From the NCBI GenBank assembly GCA_037953625.1, contig CM075651.1, positions 108,253,001-108,317,000 on the forward strand: a stretch of DNA of 64,000 bases, written 5' to 3'. Positions within the stretch are counted from its first letter, which is position 1. Each line of letters starts with the position of its first letter. The notes beneath the pieces were generated by a model, which ran no database searches, was not told where the DNA came from, and was given only the letters and a program-made list of their open reading frames with translations. A program made the translations under genes and the position numbers. This DNA is from Crotalaria pallida. Taxonomy: Eukaryota > Streptophyta > Magnoliopsida > Fabales > Fabaceae. Shown one piece after another: positions 1 to 13,200 of this stretch.

Positions 1-453
1 ACACCTGTTAGAACCTCCAATGACTCATGCTAGACCCTCTATGTCCCTTGGTGACTCAAGCATTGTTTAGGATCATTCTAATGGTTCTTATAAGTCCTAA
101 TACACATTCCTAGACCATTCTAAGCCTTTGGAATACTCTCTTAACCATTCTAAACATGTTAGAACCTCCAAGGACTCATGCTACACCCTCAAAATCCCTT
201 GGGGTACCATGCAATGTTTAGGATCATTCTAATGGTTATTATAAGTCCTAATACACATTCCTAGACCTTTCTAAGCCTTTAGAATACTCTCTTAACCATT
301 CTACACTTGTTAGAACCTCCAAGGACTCATGCTACACCCTCAAAATCCCTTGGGGTACCATGCAATGTTTAGGATCATTCTAATGGTTATTATAAGTCCT
401 AATACACATTCCTAGACCATTCTAAGCCTTTAGAATAATCTCTTAACCATTCT
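1..453 (+). repeat. Three leading monomers before the 6-mer HOR
   Basis: Three monomers start at 1, 152 and 303. The first is A-like, with CTAGACC and GGTGACTCAAG. The next two are B-like and carry CTCAAAATCCC in place of CTCTACGTCCC, which removes the usual CpG. The third carries AGAATAATCTC in its conserved half, a variant that in this part of the array regularly precedes the CTTCC-type monomer. Confidence 0.85.
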
Positions 454-3400
454 ACACTTGTTAGAACTTCCAAGGACTCATGCTATACCCTCTACGTCCC
501 TTGGGGATTCAAGCATGTTTAGGATCATACTAATTGTTCTTATAAGTCCTAATACATATTCCTAGACCATTCTAAGCCATTAGAATACTCTCTTAACCAT
601 TCTACACCTGTTAGAACCTCCAAGGATTCATGCTACACCCTCTACGTCCCTTGGGGACTCAAGCATTGTTTAGGATCATTCAAATGGTTCTTATAAGACC
701 TAATACACATTCCTAGACCATTCTAAGCCTTTAGAATACTCTCTTAACCATTCTACACTTGTTAGAACCTCCAAGAACTCATGCTACACCCTCTACGTTC
801 CTTAGAGTACCATGCAATGTTTAGGATCATTCAAATGGTTATTATAAGTCCTAATACACATTCCTAGACCATTCTAAGCCTTTAGAATACTCTCTTAACC
901 ATTCTAAACTTGTTAGAACCTCCAAGGACTCATACTACACCCTCTATGTCCCTTGGGGACTCAAGCATTGTTTAGGATCATTCTAATGGTTCTTATAAGA
1001 CCTAATACACATTCCTTGACCATTCTAAGCCTTTAGAATAATCTCTTAACCATTCTACACTTGTTAGAACTTCCAAGGACTCATGCTATACCCTCTACGT
1101 CCCTTGGGGATTCAAGCAATGTTTAGGACCATTCTAATAGTTCTTATAAGTCCTAATACACATTCCTAGACCATTCTAAGCCTTTAGAATACTCTCTTAA
1201 CCATTCTAAACATGTTAGAACCTCCAAGGACTCATGCTACACCCTCTATGTCCCTTGGGGACTCAAGCATTGTTTAGGATCATTCTAATGGTTCTTATAA
1301 GACCTAATACACATTCCTAGACCATTCTAAGCCTTTAGAATAATCTCTTAACCATTCTACACTTGTTAGAACTTCCAAGGACTCATGCTATACCCTCTAC
1401 GTCCCTTGGGGATTCAAGCAATATTTAGGATCATACTAATTGTTCTTATAAGTCCTAATACATATTCCTAGACCATTCTAAGCCATTAGAATACTCTCTT
1501 AACCATTCTACACCTGTTAGAACCTCCAAGGATTCATGCTACACCCTCTACGTCCCTTGGGGACTCAAGCATTGTTTAGGATCATTCAAATGGTTCTTAT
1601 AAGACCTAATACACATTCCTAGACCATTCTAAGCCTTTAGAATACTCTCTTAACCATTCTACACTTGTTAGAACCTCCAAGGACTCATGCTACACCCTCT
1701 ACGTTCCTTAGAGTACCATGCAATGTTTAGGATCATTCAAATGGTTATTATAAGTCCTAATACACATTCCTAGACCATTCTAAGCCTTTAGAATACTCTC
1801 TTAACCATTCTACACTTATTAGAACCTCCAAGGACTCATGCTACACCCTCTATGTCCCTTGGGGACTCAAGCATTGTTTAGGATCATTCTAATGGTTATT
1901 ATAAGTCCTAATACACATTCCTAGACCATTCTAAGACTTTAGAATAATCTCTTAACCATTCTACACTTGTTAGAACTTCCAAGGACTCATGCTATACCCT
2001 CTACGTCCCTTGGGGATTCAAGCAATGTTTAGGATCATTCTAATAGTTCTTATAAGTCCTAATACACATTCCTAGACCATTCTAAGCCTTTAGAATACTC
2101 TCTTAACCATTCTAAACATGTTAGAACCTCCAAGGACTCATGCTACACCCTCTTTGTCCCTTGGGGACTCAAGCATTGTTTAGGATCATTCTAATGGTTC
2201 TTATAAGACCTAATACACATTCCTAGACCATTCTAAGCCTTTAGAATAATCTCTTAACCATTCTACACTTGTTAGAACTTCCAAGGACTCATGCTATACC
2301 CTCTACGTCCCTTGGGGATTCAAGCAATATTTAGGATCATACTAATTGTTCTTATAAGTCCTAATACATATTCCTAGACCATTCTAAGCCATTAGAATAC
2401 TCTCTTAACCATTCTACACCTGTTAGAACCTCCAAGGATTCATGCTACACCCTCTACGTCCCTTGGGGACTCAAGCATTGTTTAGGATCATTCAAATGGT
2501 TCTTATAAGACCTAATACACATTCCTAGACCATTCTAAGCCTTTAGAATACTCTCTTAACCATTCTACACTTGTTAGAACCTCCAAGGACTCATGCTACA
2601 CCCTCTACGTTCCTTAGAGTACCATGCAATGTTTAGGATCATTCAAATGGTTATTATAAGTCCTAATACACATTCCTAGACCATTCTAAGCCTTTAGAAT
2701 ACTCTCTTAACCATTCTAAACTTGTTAGAACCTCCAAGGACTCATGCTACACCCTCTATGTCCCTTGGGGACTCAAGCATTGTTTAGGATCATTCTAATG
2801 GTTCTTATAAGACCTAATACACATTCCTAGACCATTCTAAGCCTTTAGAATACTCTCTTAACCATTCTACACTTGTTAGAACCTCCAAGGACTCATGCTA
2901 CACCCTCAAAATCCCTTGGGGTACCATGCAATGTTTAGGATCATTCTAATGGTTATTATAAGTCCTAATACACATTCCTAGACCATTCTAAGCCTTTAGA
3001 ATACTCTCTTAACCATTCTAAACTTGTTAGAACCTCCAAGGACTCATGCTACACCCTCTATGTCCCTTGGAGACTCAAGCATTGTTTAGGATCATTCTAA
3101 TGGTTCTTATAAGACCTAATACACATTCCTAGACCATTCTAAGCCTTTAGAATAATCTCTTAACCATTCTACACTTGTTAGAACTTCCAAGGACTCATGC
3201 TATACCCTCTACGTCCCTTGGGGATTCAAGCAATATTTAGGATCATACTAATTGTTCTTATAAGTCCTAATACATATTCCTAGACCATTCTAAGCCATTA
3301 GAATACTCTCTTAACCATTCTACACCTGTTAGAACCTCCAAGGATTCATGCTACACCCTCTACGTCCCTTGGGGACTCAAGCATTGTTTAGGATCATTCA

Positions 3401-6190
3401 AATGGTTCTTATAAGACCTAATACACATTCCTAGACCATTCTAAGCCTTTAGAATACTCTCTTAACCATTCTACACTTGTTAGAACCTCCAAGGACTCAT
3501 GCTACACCCTCTACGTTCCTTAGAGTACCATGCAATGTTTAGGATCATTCAAATGGTTATTATAAGTCCTAATACACATTCCTAGACCATTCTAAGCCTT
3601 TAGAATACTCTCTTAACCATTCTACACTTATTAGAACCTCCAAGGACTCATGCTACACCCTCAAAATCCCTTGGGGTACCATGCAATGTTTAGGATCATT
3701 CTAATGGTTATTATAAGTCCTAATACACATTCCTAGACCATTCTAAGCCTTTAGAATAATCTCTTAACCATTCTACACTTGTTAGAACTTCCAAGGACTC
3801 ATGCTATACCCTCTACGTCCCTTGGGGATTCAAGCAATGTTTAGGATCATTCTAATAGTTCTTATAAGTCCTAATACACATTCCTAGACCATTCTAAGCC
3901 TTTAGAATACTCTCTTAACCATTCTAAACATGTTAGAACCTCCAAGGACTCATGCTACACCCTCTTTGTCCCTTGGGGACTCAAGCATTGTTTAGGATCA
4001 TTCTAATGGTTCTTATAAGACCTAATACACATTCCTAGACCATTCTAAGCCTTTAGAATAATCTCTTAACCATTCTACACTTGTTAGAACTTCCAAGGAC
4101 TCATGCTATACCCTCTACGTCCCTTGGGGATTCAAGCAATATTTAGGATCATACTAATTGTTCTTATAAGTCCTAATACATATTCCTAGACCATTCTAAG
4201 CCATTAGAATACTCTCTTAACCATTCTACACCTGTTAGAACCTCCAAGGATTCATGCTACACCCTCTACGTCCCTTGGGGACTCAAGCATTGTTTAGGAT
4301 CATTCAAATGGTTCTTATAAGACCTAATACACATTCCTAGACCATTTTAAGCCTTTAGAATACTCTCTTAACCATTCTACACTTGTTAGAACCTCCAAGG
4401 ACTCATGCTACACCCTCTACGTTCCTTAGAGTACCATGCAATGTTTAGGATCATTCAAATGGTTATTATAAGTTCTAATACACATTCCTAGACCATTCTA
4501 AGCCTTTAGAATACTCTCTTAACCATTCTAAACTTGTTAGAACCTCCAAGGACTCATGCTACACCCTCTATGTCCCTTGGGGACTCAAGCATTGTTTAGG
4601 ATCATTCTAATGGTTCTTATAAGACCTAATACACATTCCTAGACCATTCTAAGCCTTTAGAATACTCTCTTAACCATTCTACACTTGTTAGAACCTCCAA
4701 GGACTCATGCTACACCCTCAAAATCCCTTGGGGTACCATGCAATGTTTAGGATCATTCTAATGGTTATTATAAGTCCTAATACACATTCCTAGACCATTC
4801 TAAGCCTTTAGAATACTCTCTTAACCATTCTAAACTTGTTAGAACCTCCAAGGACTCATGCTACACCCTCTATGTCCCTTGGGGACTCAAGCATTGTTTA
4901 GGATCATTCTAATGGTTCTTATAAGACCTAATACACATTCCTAGACCATTCTAAGCCTTTAGAATAATCTCTTAACCATTCTACACTTGTTAGAACTTTC
5001 AAGGACTCAGGCTATACCCTCTACGTCCCTTGGGGATTCAAGCAATGTTTAGGATCATACTAATTGTTCTTATAAGTCCTAATACATATTCCTAGACCAT
5101 TCTAAGCCATTAGAATACTCTCTTAACCATTCTACACCTGTTAGAACCTCCAAGGATTCATGCTACACCCTCTACGTCCCTTGGGGACTCAAGCATTGTT
5201 TAGGATCATTCAAATGGTTCTTATAAGACCTAATACACATTCCTAGACCATTCTAAGCCTTTAGAATACTCTCTTAACCATTCTACACTTGTTAGAACCT
5301 CCAAGGACTCATGCTACACCCTCTACGTTCCTTAGAGTACCATGCAATGTTTAGGATCATTCAAATGGTTATTATAAGTCCTAATACACATTCCTAGACC
5401 ATTCTAAGCCTTTAGAATACTCTCTTAACCATTCTAAACTTGTTAGAACCTCCAAGGACTCATGCTACACCCTCTATGTCCCTTGGGGACTCAAGCATTG
5501 TTTAGGATCATTCTAATGGTTCTTATAAGACCTAATACACATTCCTAGACCATTCTAAGCCTTTAGAATACTCTCTTAACCATTCTACACTTGTTAGAAC
5601 CTCCAAGGACTCATGCTACACCCTCAAAATCCCTTGGGGTACCATGCAATGTTTAGGATCATTCTAATGGTTATTATAAGTCCTAATACACATTCCTAGA
5701 CCATTCTAAGCCTTTAGAATACTCTCTTAACCATTCTAAACTTGTTAGAACCTCCAAGGACTCATGCTACACCCTCTATGTCCCTTGGAGACTCAAGCAT
5801 TGTTTAGGATCATTCTAATGGTTCTTATAAGACCTAATACACATTCCTAGACCATTCTAAGCCTTTAGAATAATCTCTTAACCATTCTACACTTGTTAGA
5901 ACTTCCAAGGACTCATGCTATACCCTCTACGTCCCTTGGGGATTCAAGCAATGTTTAGGATCATACTAATTGTTCTTATAAGTCCTAATACATATTCCTA
6001 GACCATTCTAAGCCATTAGAATACTCTCTTAACCATTCTACACCTGTTAGAACCTCCAAGGATTCATGCTACACCCTCTACGTCCCTTGGGGACTCAAGC
6101 ATTGTTTAGGATCATTCAAATGGTTCTTATAAGACCTAATACACATTCCTAGACCATTCTAAGCCTTTAGAATACTCTCTTAACCATTCT
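454..6190 (+). repeat. 6-monomer higher-order repeat, 906 bp
   Basis: A distinctive monomer (ACACTTGTTAGAACTTCC, CTATACCC, GGGGATTCAAG, CATACTAATTGTTC, GCCATTAG) starts at 454, 1359, 2265, 3171, 4077, 4983 and 5889. Spacings are 905 bp once and then 906 bp five times, i.e. six monomers. The first copy has one base fewer because CAAGCAATG is CAAGCATG there. The second monomer of each unit has GGATTCATG, and the third has TACGTTCCTTAGAGTACC. The remaining three slots vary between copies. The pattern breaks after 6190, where the third slot holds a CTCAAAATCCC monomer instead. Equal spacing of several linked variants is the standard sign of a higher-order repeat. Confidence 0.93.
1812..5435 (+). 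repeat. 12-monomer super-period (2 copies of 1812 bp)
   Basis: Within the 906-bp array, variants that differ between neighbouring 6-mers recur every 12 monomers. ACACTTATTAGAAC occurs at 1812 and 3624, and CTCTTTGTCCC near 2150 and 3962, both 1812 bp apart. The copies differ at a few sites: the first monomer has TATGTCCC in copy 1 and CAAAATCCC in copy 2, and one slot has TTGGAGACTC versus TTGGGGACTC. This shows that a two-unit block was amplified together. Confidence 0.8.
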
Positions 6191-9100
6191 ACACTTGTTA
6201 GAACCTCCAAGGACTCATGCTACACCCTCAAAATCCCTTGGGGTACCATGCAATGTTTAGGATCATTCTAATGGTTATTATAAGTCCTAATACACATTCC
6301 TAGACCATTCTAAGCCTTTAGAATACTCTCTTAACCATTCTACACCTGTTAGAACCTCCTAAGACTCATGCTAGACCCTCTACGTCCCTTGGGGACTCAA
6401 GCATTGTTTAGGATCATTCAAATGGTTATTATAAGTCCTAATACACATTCCTAGACCATTCTAAGCCATTAGAATACTCTCTTAACCATTCTACACCTGT
6501 TAGAACCTCCAAGGACTCATGTTAGACCCTCTACGTCCCTTGAGGACTCAAGAATTGTTTAGGATCATTCTAATGGTTCTTATAAATCCTAATACACATT
6601 CCTAGACCATTCTAAGCCTTTAGAATACTCTCTTAACCATTCTACACTTGTTAGAACCTCCAAGGATTCATGCTACACCCTCTACGTCCCTTGGGGACTC
6701 AAGCATTGTTTAGGACCATTCAAATGGTTCTTATAAGTCCTAATACACATTCCTAGACCATTCTAAGCCTTTAGAATACTCTCTTAACCATTCTACACTT
6801 GTTAGAACCTCCAAGGACTCATGCTACACCCTCAAAATCCCTTGGGGTACCATGCAATGTTTAGGATCATTCTAATGGTTATTATAAGTCCTAATACACA
6901 TTCCTAGACCATTCTAAGCCTTTAGAATACTCTCTTAACCATTCTAAACCTGTTCGAACCTCCAAGGACTCATGCTACACCCTCTATGTCCCTTGGGGAC
7001 TCAAGCATTGTTTAGGATCATTCTAATGGTTCTTATAAGACCTAATACACATTCCTAGACCATTCTAAGCCTTTAGAATAATCTCTTAACCATTCTACAC
7101 TTGTTAGAACTTCCAAGGACTCATGCTATACCCTCTACGTCCCTTGGGGATTCAAGCAATGTTTAGGATCATACTAATTGTTCTTATAAGTCCTAATATA
7201 TATTCCTAGACCATTCTAAGCCATTAGAATACTCTCTTAACCATTCTACACCTGTTAGAACCTCCAAGGATTCATGCTACACCCTCTACGTCCCTTGGGG
7301 ACTCAAGCATTGTTTAGGATCATTCAAATGGTTCTTATAAGACCTAATACACATTCCTAGACCATTCTAAGCCTTTAGAATACTCTCTTAACCATTCTAC
7401 ACCTGTTAGAACCTCCTAGGACTCATGCTAGACCCTCGACGTCCCTTGGGGACTCAAGCATTGTTTAGGATCATTCAAATGGTTATTATAAGTCCTAATA
7501 CACATTCCTAGACCATTCTAAGCCATTAGAATACTCTCTTAACCATTCTACACCTGTTAGAACCTCCAAGGACTCATGCTAGACCCTCTACGTCCCTTGA
7601 GGACTCAAGAATTGTTTAGGATCATTCTAATGGTTCTTATAAGTCCTAATACACATTCCTAGACCATTCTAAGCCTTTAGAATACTCTCTTAACCATTCT
7701 ACACTTTTTAGAACCTCCAAGGACTCATGCTACACCCTCAAAATCCCTTGGGGTACCATGCAATGTTTAGGATCATTCTAATGGTTATTATAAGTCCTAA
7801 TACACATTCCTAGACCATTCTAAGCCTTTAGAATACTCTCTTAACCATTCTACACCTGTTAGAACCTCCTAGGACTCATGCTAGACCCTCGACGTCCCTT
7901 GGGGACTCAAGCATTGTTTAGGATCATTCAAATGGTTCTTATAAGACCTAATACACATTCCTAGACCATTCTAAGCCTTTAGAATACTCTCTTAACCATT
8001 CTACACTTGTTAGAACCTCCAAGGACTCATGCTACACCCTCTACGTTCCTTAGAGTACCATGCAATGTTTAGGATCATTCTAATGGTTCTTATAAGTCCT
8101 AATACACATTCCTAGACCATTCTAAGCCTTTAGAATACTCTCTTAACCATTCTACACTTGTTCGAACCTCCAAGGACTCATGCTACACCCTCAAAATCCC
8201 TTGGGGACTCGAGCATTGTTTAGGATCATTCTAATGGTTCTTATAAGACCTAATACACATTCCTAGACCATTCTAAGTCTTTAGAATAATCTCTTAACCA
8301 TTCTACACTTGTTAGAACTTCCAAGGACTCATGCTATACCCTCTACGTCCCTTGGGGATTCAAGCAATGTTTAGGATCATTCTAATAGTTCTTATAAGTC
8401 CTAATACATATTCCTAGACTATTCTAAGCCATTAGAATACTCTCTTAACCATTCTACACCTGTTAGAACCTCGAAGGACTAATGCTACACCCTCTACGTC
8501 CCTTGGGGTACCATGCAATGTTTAGGATCATTCTAATGGTTCTTATAAGACCTAATACACATTCCTAGACCATTCTAAGCCTTTAGAATACTCTCTTAAC
8601 CATTCTACACTTGTTAGAACCTCCAAGGACTCATGCTACACCCTCAAAATCCCTTGGGGTACCATGAAATGTTTAGGATCATTCTAATGGTTATTATAAG
8701 TCCTAATACACATTCCTAGACCATTCTAAGCCTTTAGAATACTCTCTTAACCATTCTACACCTGTTAGAACCTCCTAGGACTCATGCTAGACCCTCTACG
8801 TCCCTTGGGGACTCAAGCATTGTTTAGGATCATTCAAATGGTTATTATAAGTCCTAATAAACATTCCTAGACCATTCTAAGCCATTAGAATACTCTCTTA
8901 ACCATTCTACACCTGTTAGAACCTCCAAGGACTCATGCTAGACCCTCTACGTCCCTTGAGGACTCAAGAATTGTTTAGGATCATTCTAACGGTTCTTATA
9001 AGTCCTAATACACATTCCTAGACCATTCTAAGCCTTTAGAATACTCTCTTAACCATTCTACACCTGTTAGAACCTCCAATGACTCATGCTAGACCCTCTA

Positions 9101-10200
9101 CGTCCCTTGGGGACTCAAGCATTGTTTAGGATCATTCTAATGGTTATTATAAGTCCTAATACACATTCCTAGACCATTCTAAGCCTTTAGAATACTCTCT
9201 TAACCATTCTACACTTGTTAGAACCTCCAAGGACTCATGCTACACCCTCTACGTCCCTTGGGGTACCAGGAAATGTTTAGGATCATTCTAATGGTTATTA
9301 TAAGTCCTAATACACATTCCCTAGACCATTCTAAGCCATTAGAATACTCTCTTAACCATTCTACACCTGTTAGAACCTCCAAGGACTCATGCTAGACCCT
9401 CTACATCCCTTGAGGACTCAAGCATTGTTTAGGATCATTCTAATGGTTCTTATAAGTCCTAATACACATTCCTAGACCATTCTAAGCCTTTAGAATACTC
9501 TCTTAACCATTCTACGCTTGTTAGAACCTCCAAGGACTCATGCTACACCCTCAAAATCCCTTGGGGTACCATGCATTGTTTAGGATCATTCTAATGGTTA
9601 TTATAAGACCTAATACACATTCCTAGACCATTCTAAGTCTTTAGAATAATCTCTTAACCATTCTACACTTGTTAGAACTTCCAAGGACTCATGCTATACC
9701 CTCTACGTCCCTTGGGGATTCAAGCAATGTTTAGGATCATTCTAATAGTTCTTATAAGTCCTAATACATATTCCTAGACTATTCTAAGCCATTAGAATAC
9801 TCTCTTAACCATTCTACACCTGTTAGAACCTCCAAGGACTAATGCTACACCCTCTACGTCCCTTGGGGTACCATGCAATGTTTAGGATCATTCTAATGGT
9901 TCTTATAAGACCTAATACACATTCCTAGACCATTCTAAGCCTTTAGAATACTCTCTTAACCATTCTACACTTGTTAGAACCTCCAAGGACTCATGCTACA
10001 CCCTCAAAATCCCTTGGGGTACCATGCAATGTTTAGGATCATTCTAATGGTTATTATAAGTCCTAATACACATTCCTAGACCATTCTAAGCCTTTAGAAT
10101 ACTCTCTTAACCATTCTACACCTGTTAGAACCTCCTAGGACTCATGCTAGACCCTCTACGTCCCTTGGGGACTCAAGCAATGTTTAGGATCATTCAAATG
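6191..10200 (+). repeat. Mosaic transition zone between the 6-mer and 8-mer HORs
   Basis: All units are recognisable 151-bp monomers, but no single period holds. The CTTCC-type monomer recurs at 7097, 8305 and 9665 (8 and 9 monomers apart), whereas it is every 6 monomers to the left. New variants appear: CTTGAGGACTCAAGAATTG near 6540, 7600, 8955 and 10317; ACCTCCTAGGACTC, which creates an AvrII site; and CTCGACGTCCC near 7436 and 7889. A one-base insertion (CATTCCCTAGACC) occurs near 9318. The zone looks like successive unequal exchanges that assembled the 8-mer unit to the right. Confidence 0.8.
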
Positions 10201-13200
10201 GTTATTATAAGTCCTAATACACATTCCTAGACCATTCTAAGCCATTAGAATACTCTCTTAACCATTCTACACCTGTTAGAACCTCCAAGGACTCATGCTA
10301 GACCCTCTACGTCCCTTGAGGACTCAAGAATTGTTTAGGATCATTCTAATGGTTCTTATAAGTCCTAATACACATTCCTAGACCATTCTAAGCCTTTAGA
10401 ATACTCTCTTAACCATTCTACACTTGTTAGAACCTCCAAGGACTCATGCTACACCCTCAAAATCCCTTGGGGTACCATGCAATGTTTAGGATCATTCTAA
10501 TGGTTATTATAAGTCCTAATACACATTCCTAGACCATTCTAAGCCTTTAGAATACTCTCTTAACCATTCTACACTTGTTAGAACCTCCAAGGACTCATGC
10601 TACACCCTCTACGTCCCTTGGGGTACCAGGAAATGTTTAGGATCATTCTAATGGTTATTATAAGTCCTAATACACATTCCTAGACCATTCTAAGCCATTA
10701 GAATACTCTCTTAACCATTCTACACCTGTTAGAACCTCCAAGGACTCATGCTAGACCCTCTACGTCCCTTGAGGACTCAAGCATTGTTTAGGATCATTCT
10801 AATGGTTCTTATAAGTCCTAATACACATTCCTAGACCATTCTAAGCCTTTAGAATACTCTCTTAACCATTCTACGCTTGTTAGAACCTCCAAGGACTCAT
10901 GCTACACCCTCAAAATCCCTTGGGGTACCATGCAATGTTTAGGATCATTCTAATGGTTATTATAAGTCCTAATACACATTCCTAGACCATTCTAAGCCTT
11001 TAGAATACTCTCTTAACCATTCTAAACTTGTTAGAACCTCCAAGGACTCATGCTACACCCTCTATGTCCCTTGGGGACTCAAGCATTGTTTAGGATCATT
11101 CTAATGGTTCTTATAAGACCTAATACACATTCCTAGACCATTCTAAGTCTTTAGAATAATCTCTTAACCATTCTACACTTGTTAGAACTTCCAAGGACTC
11201 ATGCTATACCCTCTACGTCCCTTGGGGATTCAAGCAATGTTTAGGATCATTCTAATAGTTCTTATAAGTCCTAATACATATTCCTAGACTATTCTAAGCC
11301 ATTAGAATACTCTCTTAACCATTCTACACCTGTTAGAACCTCCAAGGATTCATGCTACACCCTCTACGTCCCTTGGGGTACCATGAAATGTTTAGGATCA
11401 TTCTAATGGTTATTATAAGTCCTAATACACATTCCTAGACCATTCTAAGCCATTAGAATACTCTCTTAACCATTCTACACCTGTTAGAACCTCCAAGGAC
11501 TCATGCTAGACCCTCTACGTCCCTTGAGGACTCAAGAATTGTTTAGGATCATTCTAATGGTTCTTATAAGTCCTAATACACATTCCTAGACCATTCTAAG
11601 CCTTTAGAATACTCTCTTAACCATTCTACACTTGTTAGAACCTCCAAGGACTCATGCTACACCCTCAAAATCCCTTGGGGTACCATGCAATGTTTAGGAT
11701 CATTCTAATGGTTATTATAAGTCCTAATACACATTCCTAGACCATTCTAAGCCTTTAGAATACTCTCTTAACCATTCTACACTTGTTAGAACCTCCAAGG
11801 ACTCATGCTACACCCTCTACGTCCCTTGGGGTACCAGGAAATGTTTAGGATCATTCTAATGGTTATTATAAGTCCTAATACACATTCCTAGACCATTCTA
11901 AGCCATTAGAATACTCTCTTAACCATTCTACACCTGTTAGAACCTCCAAGGACTCATGCTAGACCCTCTACGTCCCTTGAGGACTCAAGCATTGTTTAGG
12001 ATCATTCTAATGGTTCTTATAAGTCCTAATACACATTCCTAGACCATTCTAAGCCTTTAGAATACTCTCTTAACCATTCTACGCTTGTTAGAACCTCCAA
12101 GGACTCATGCTACACCCTCAAAATCCCTTGGGGTACCATGCAATGTTTAGGATCATTCTAATGGTTATTATAAGTCCTAATACACATTCCTAGACCATTC
12201 TAAGCCTTTAGAATACTCTCTTAACCATTCTAAACTTGTTAGAACCTCCAAGGACTCATGCTACACCCTCTATGTCCCTTGGGGACTCAAGCATTGTTTA
12301 GGATCATTCTAATGGTTCTTATAAGACCTAATACACATTCCTAGACCATTCTAAGTCTTTAGAATAATCTCTTAACCATTCTACACTTGTTAGAACTTCC
12401 AAGGACTCATGCTATACCCTCTACGTCCCTTGGGGATTCAAGCAATGTTTAGGATCATTCTAATAGTTCTTATAAGTCCTAATACATATTCCTAGACTAT
12501 TCTAAGCCATTAGAATACTCTCTTAACCATTCTACACCTGTTAGAACCTCCAAGGATTCATGCTACACCCTCTACGTCCCTTGGGGTACCATGAAATGTT
12601 TAGGATCATTCTAATGGTTATTATAAGTCCTAATACACATTCCTAGACCATTCTAAGCCATTAGAATACTCTCTTAACCATTCTACACCTGTTAGAACCT
12701 CCAAGGACTCATGCTAGACCCTCTACGTCCCTTGAGGACTCAAGAATTGTTTAGGATCATTCTAATGGTTCTTATAAGTCCTAATACACATTCCTAGACC
12801 ATTCTAAGCCTTTAGAATACTCTCTTAACCATTCTACACTTGTTAGAACCTCCAAGGACTCATGCTACACCCTCAAAATCCCTTGGGGTACCATGCAATG
12901 TTTAGGATCATTCTAATGGTTATTATAAGTCCTAATACACATTCCTAGACCATTCTAAGCCTTTAGAATACTCTCTTAACCATTCTACACTTGTTAGAAC
13001 CTCCAAGGACTCATGCTACACCCTCTACGTCCCTTGGGGTACCAGGAAATGTTTAGGATCATTCTAATGGTTATTATAAGTCCTAATACACATTCCTAGA
13101 CCATTCTAAGCCATTAGAATACTCTCTTAACCATTCTACACCTGTTAGAACCTCCAAGGACTCATGCTAGACCCTCTACGTCCCTTGAGGACTCAAGCAT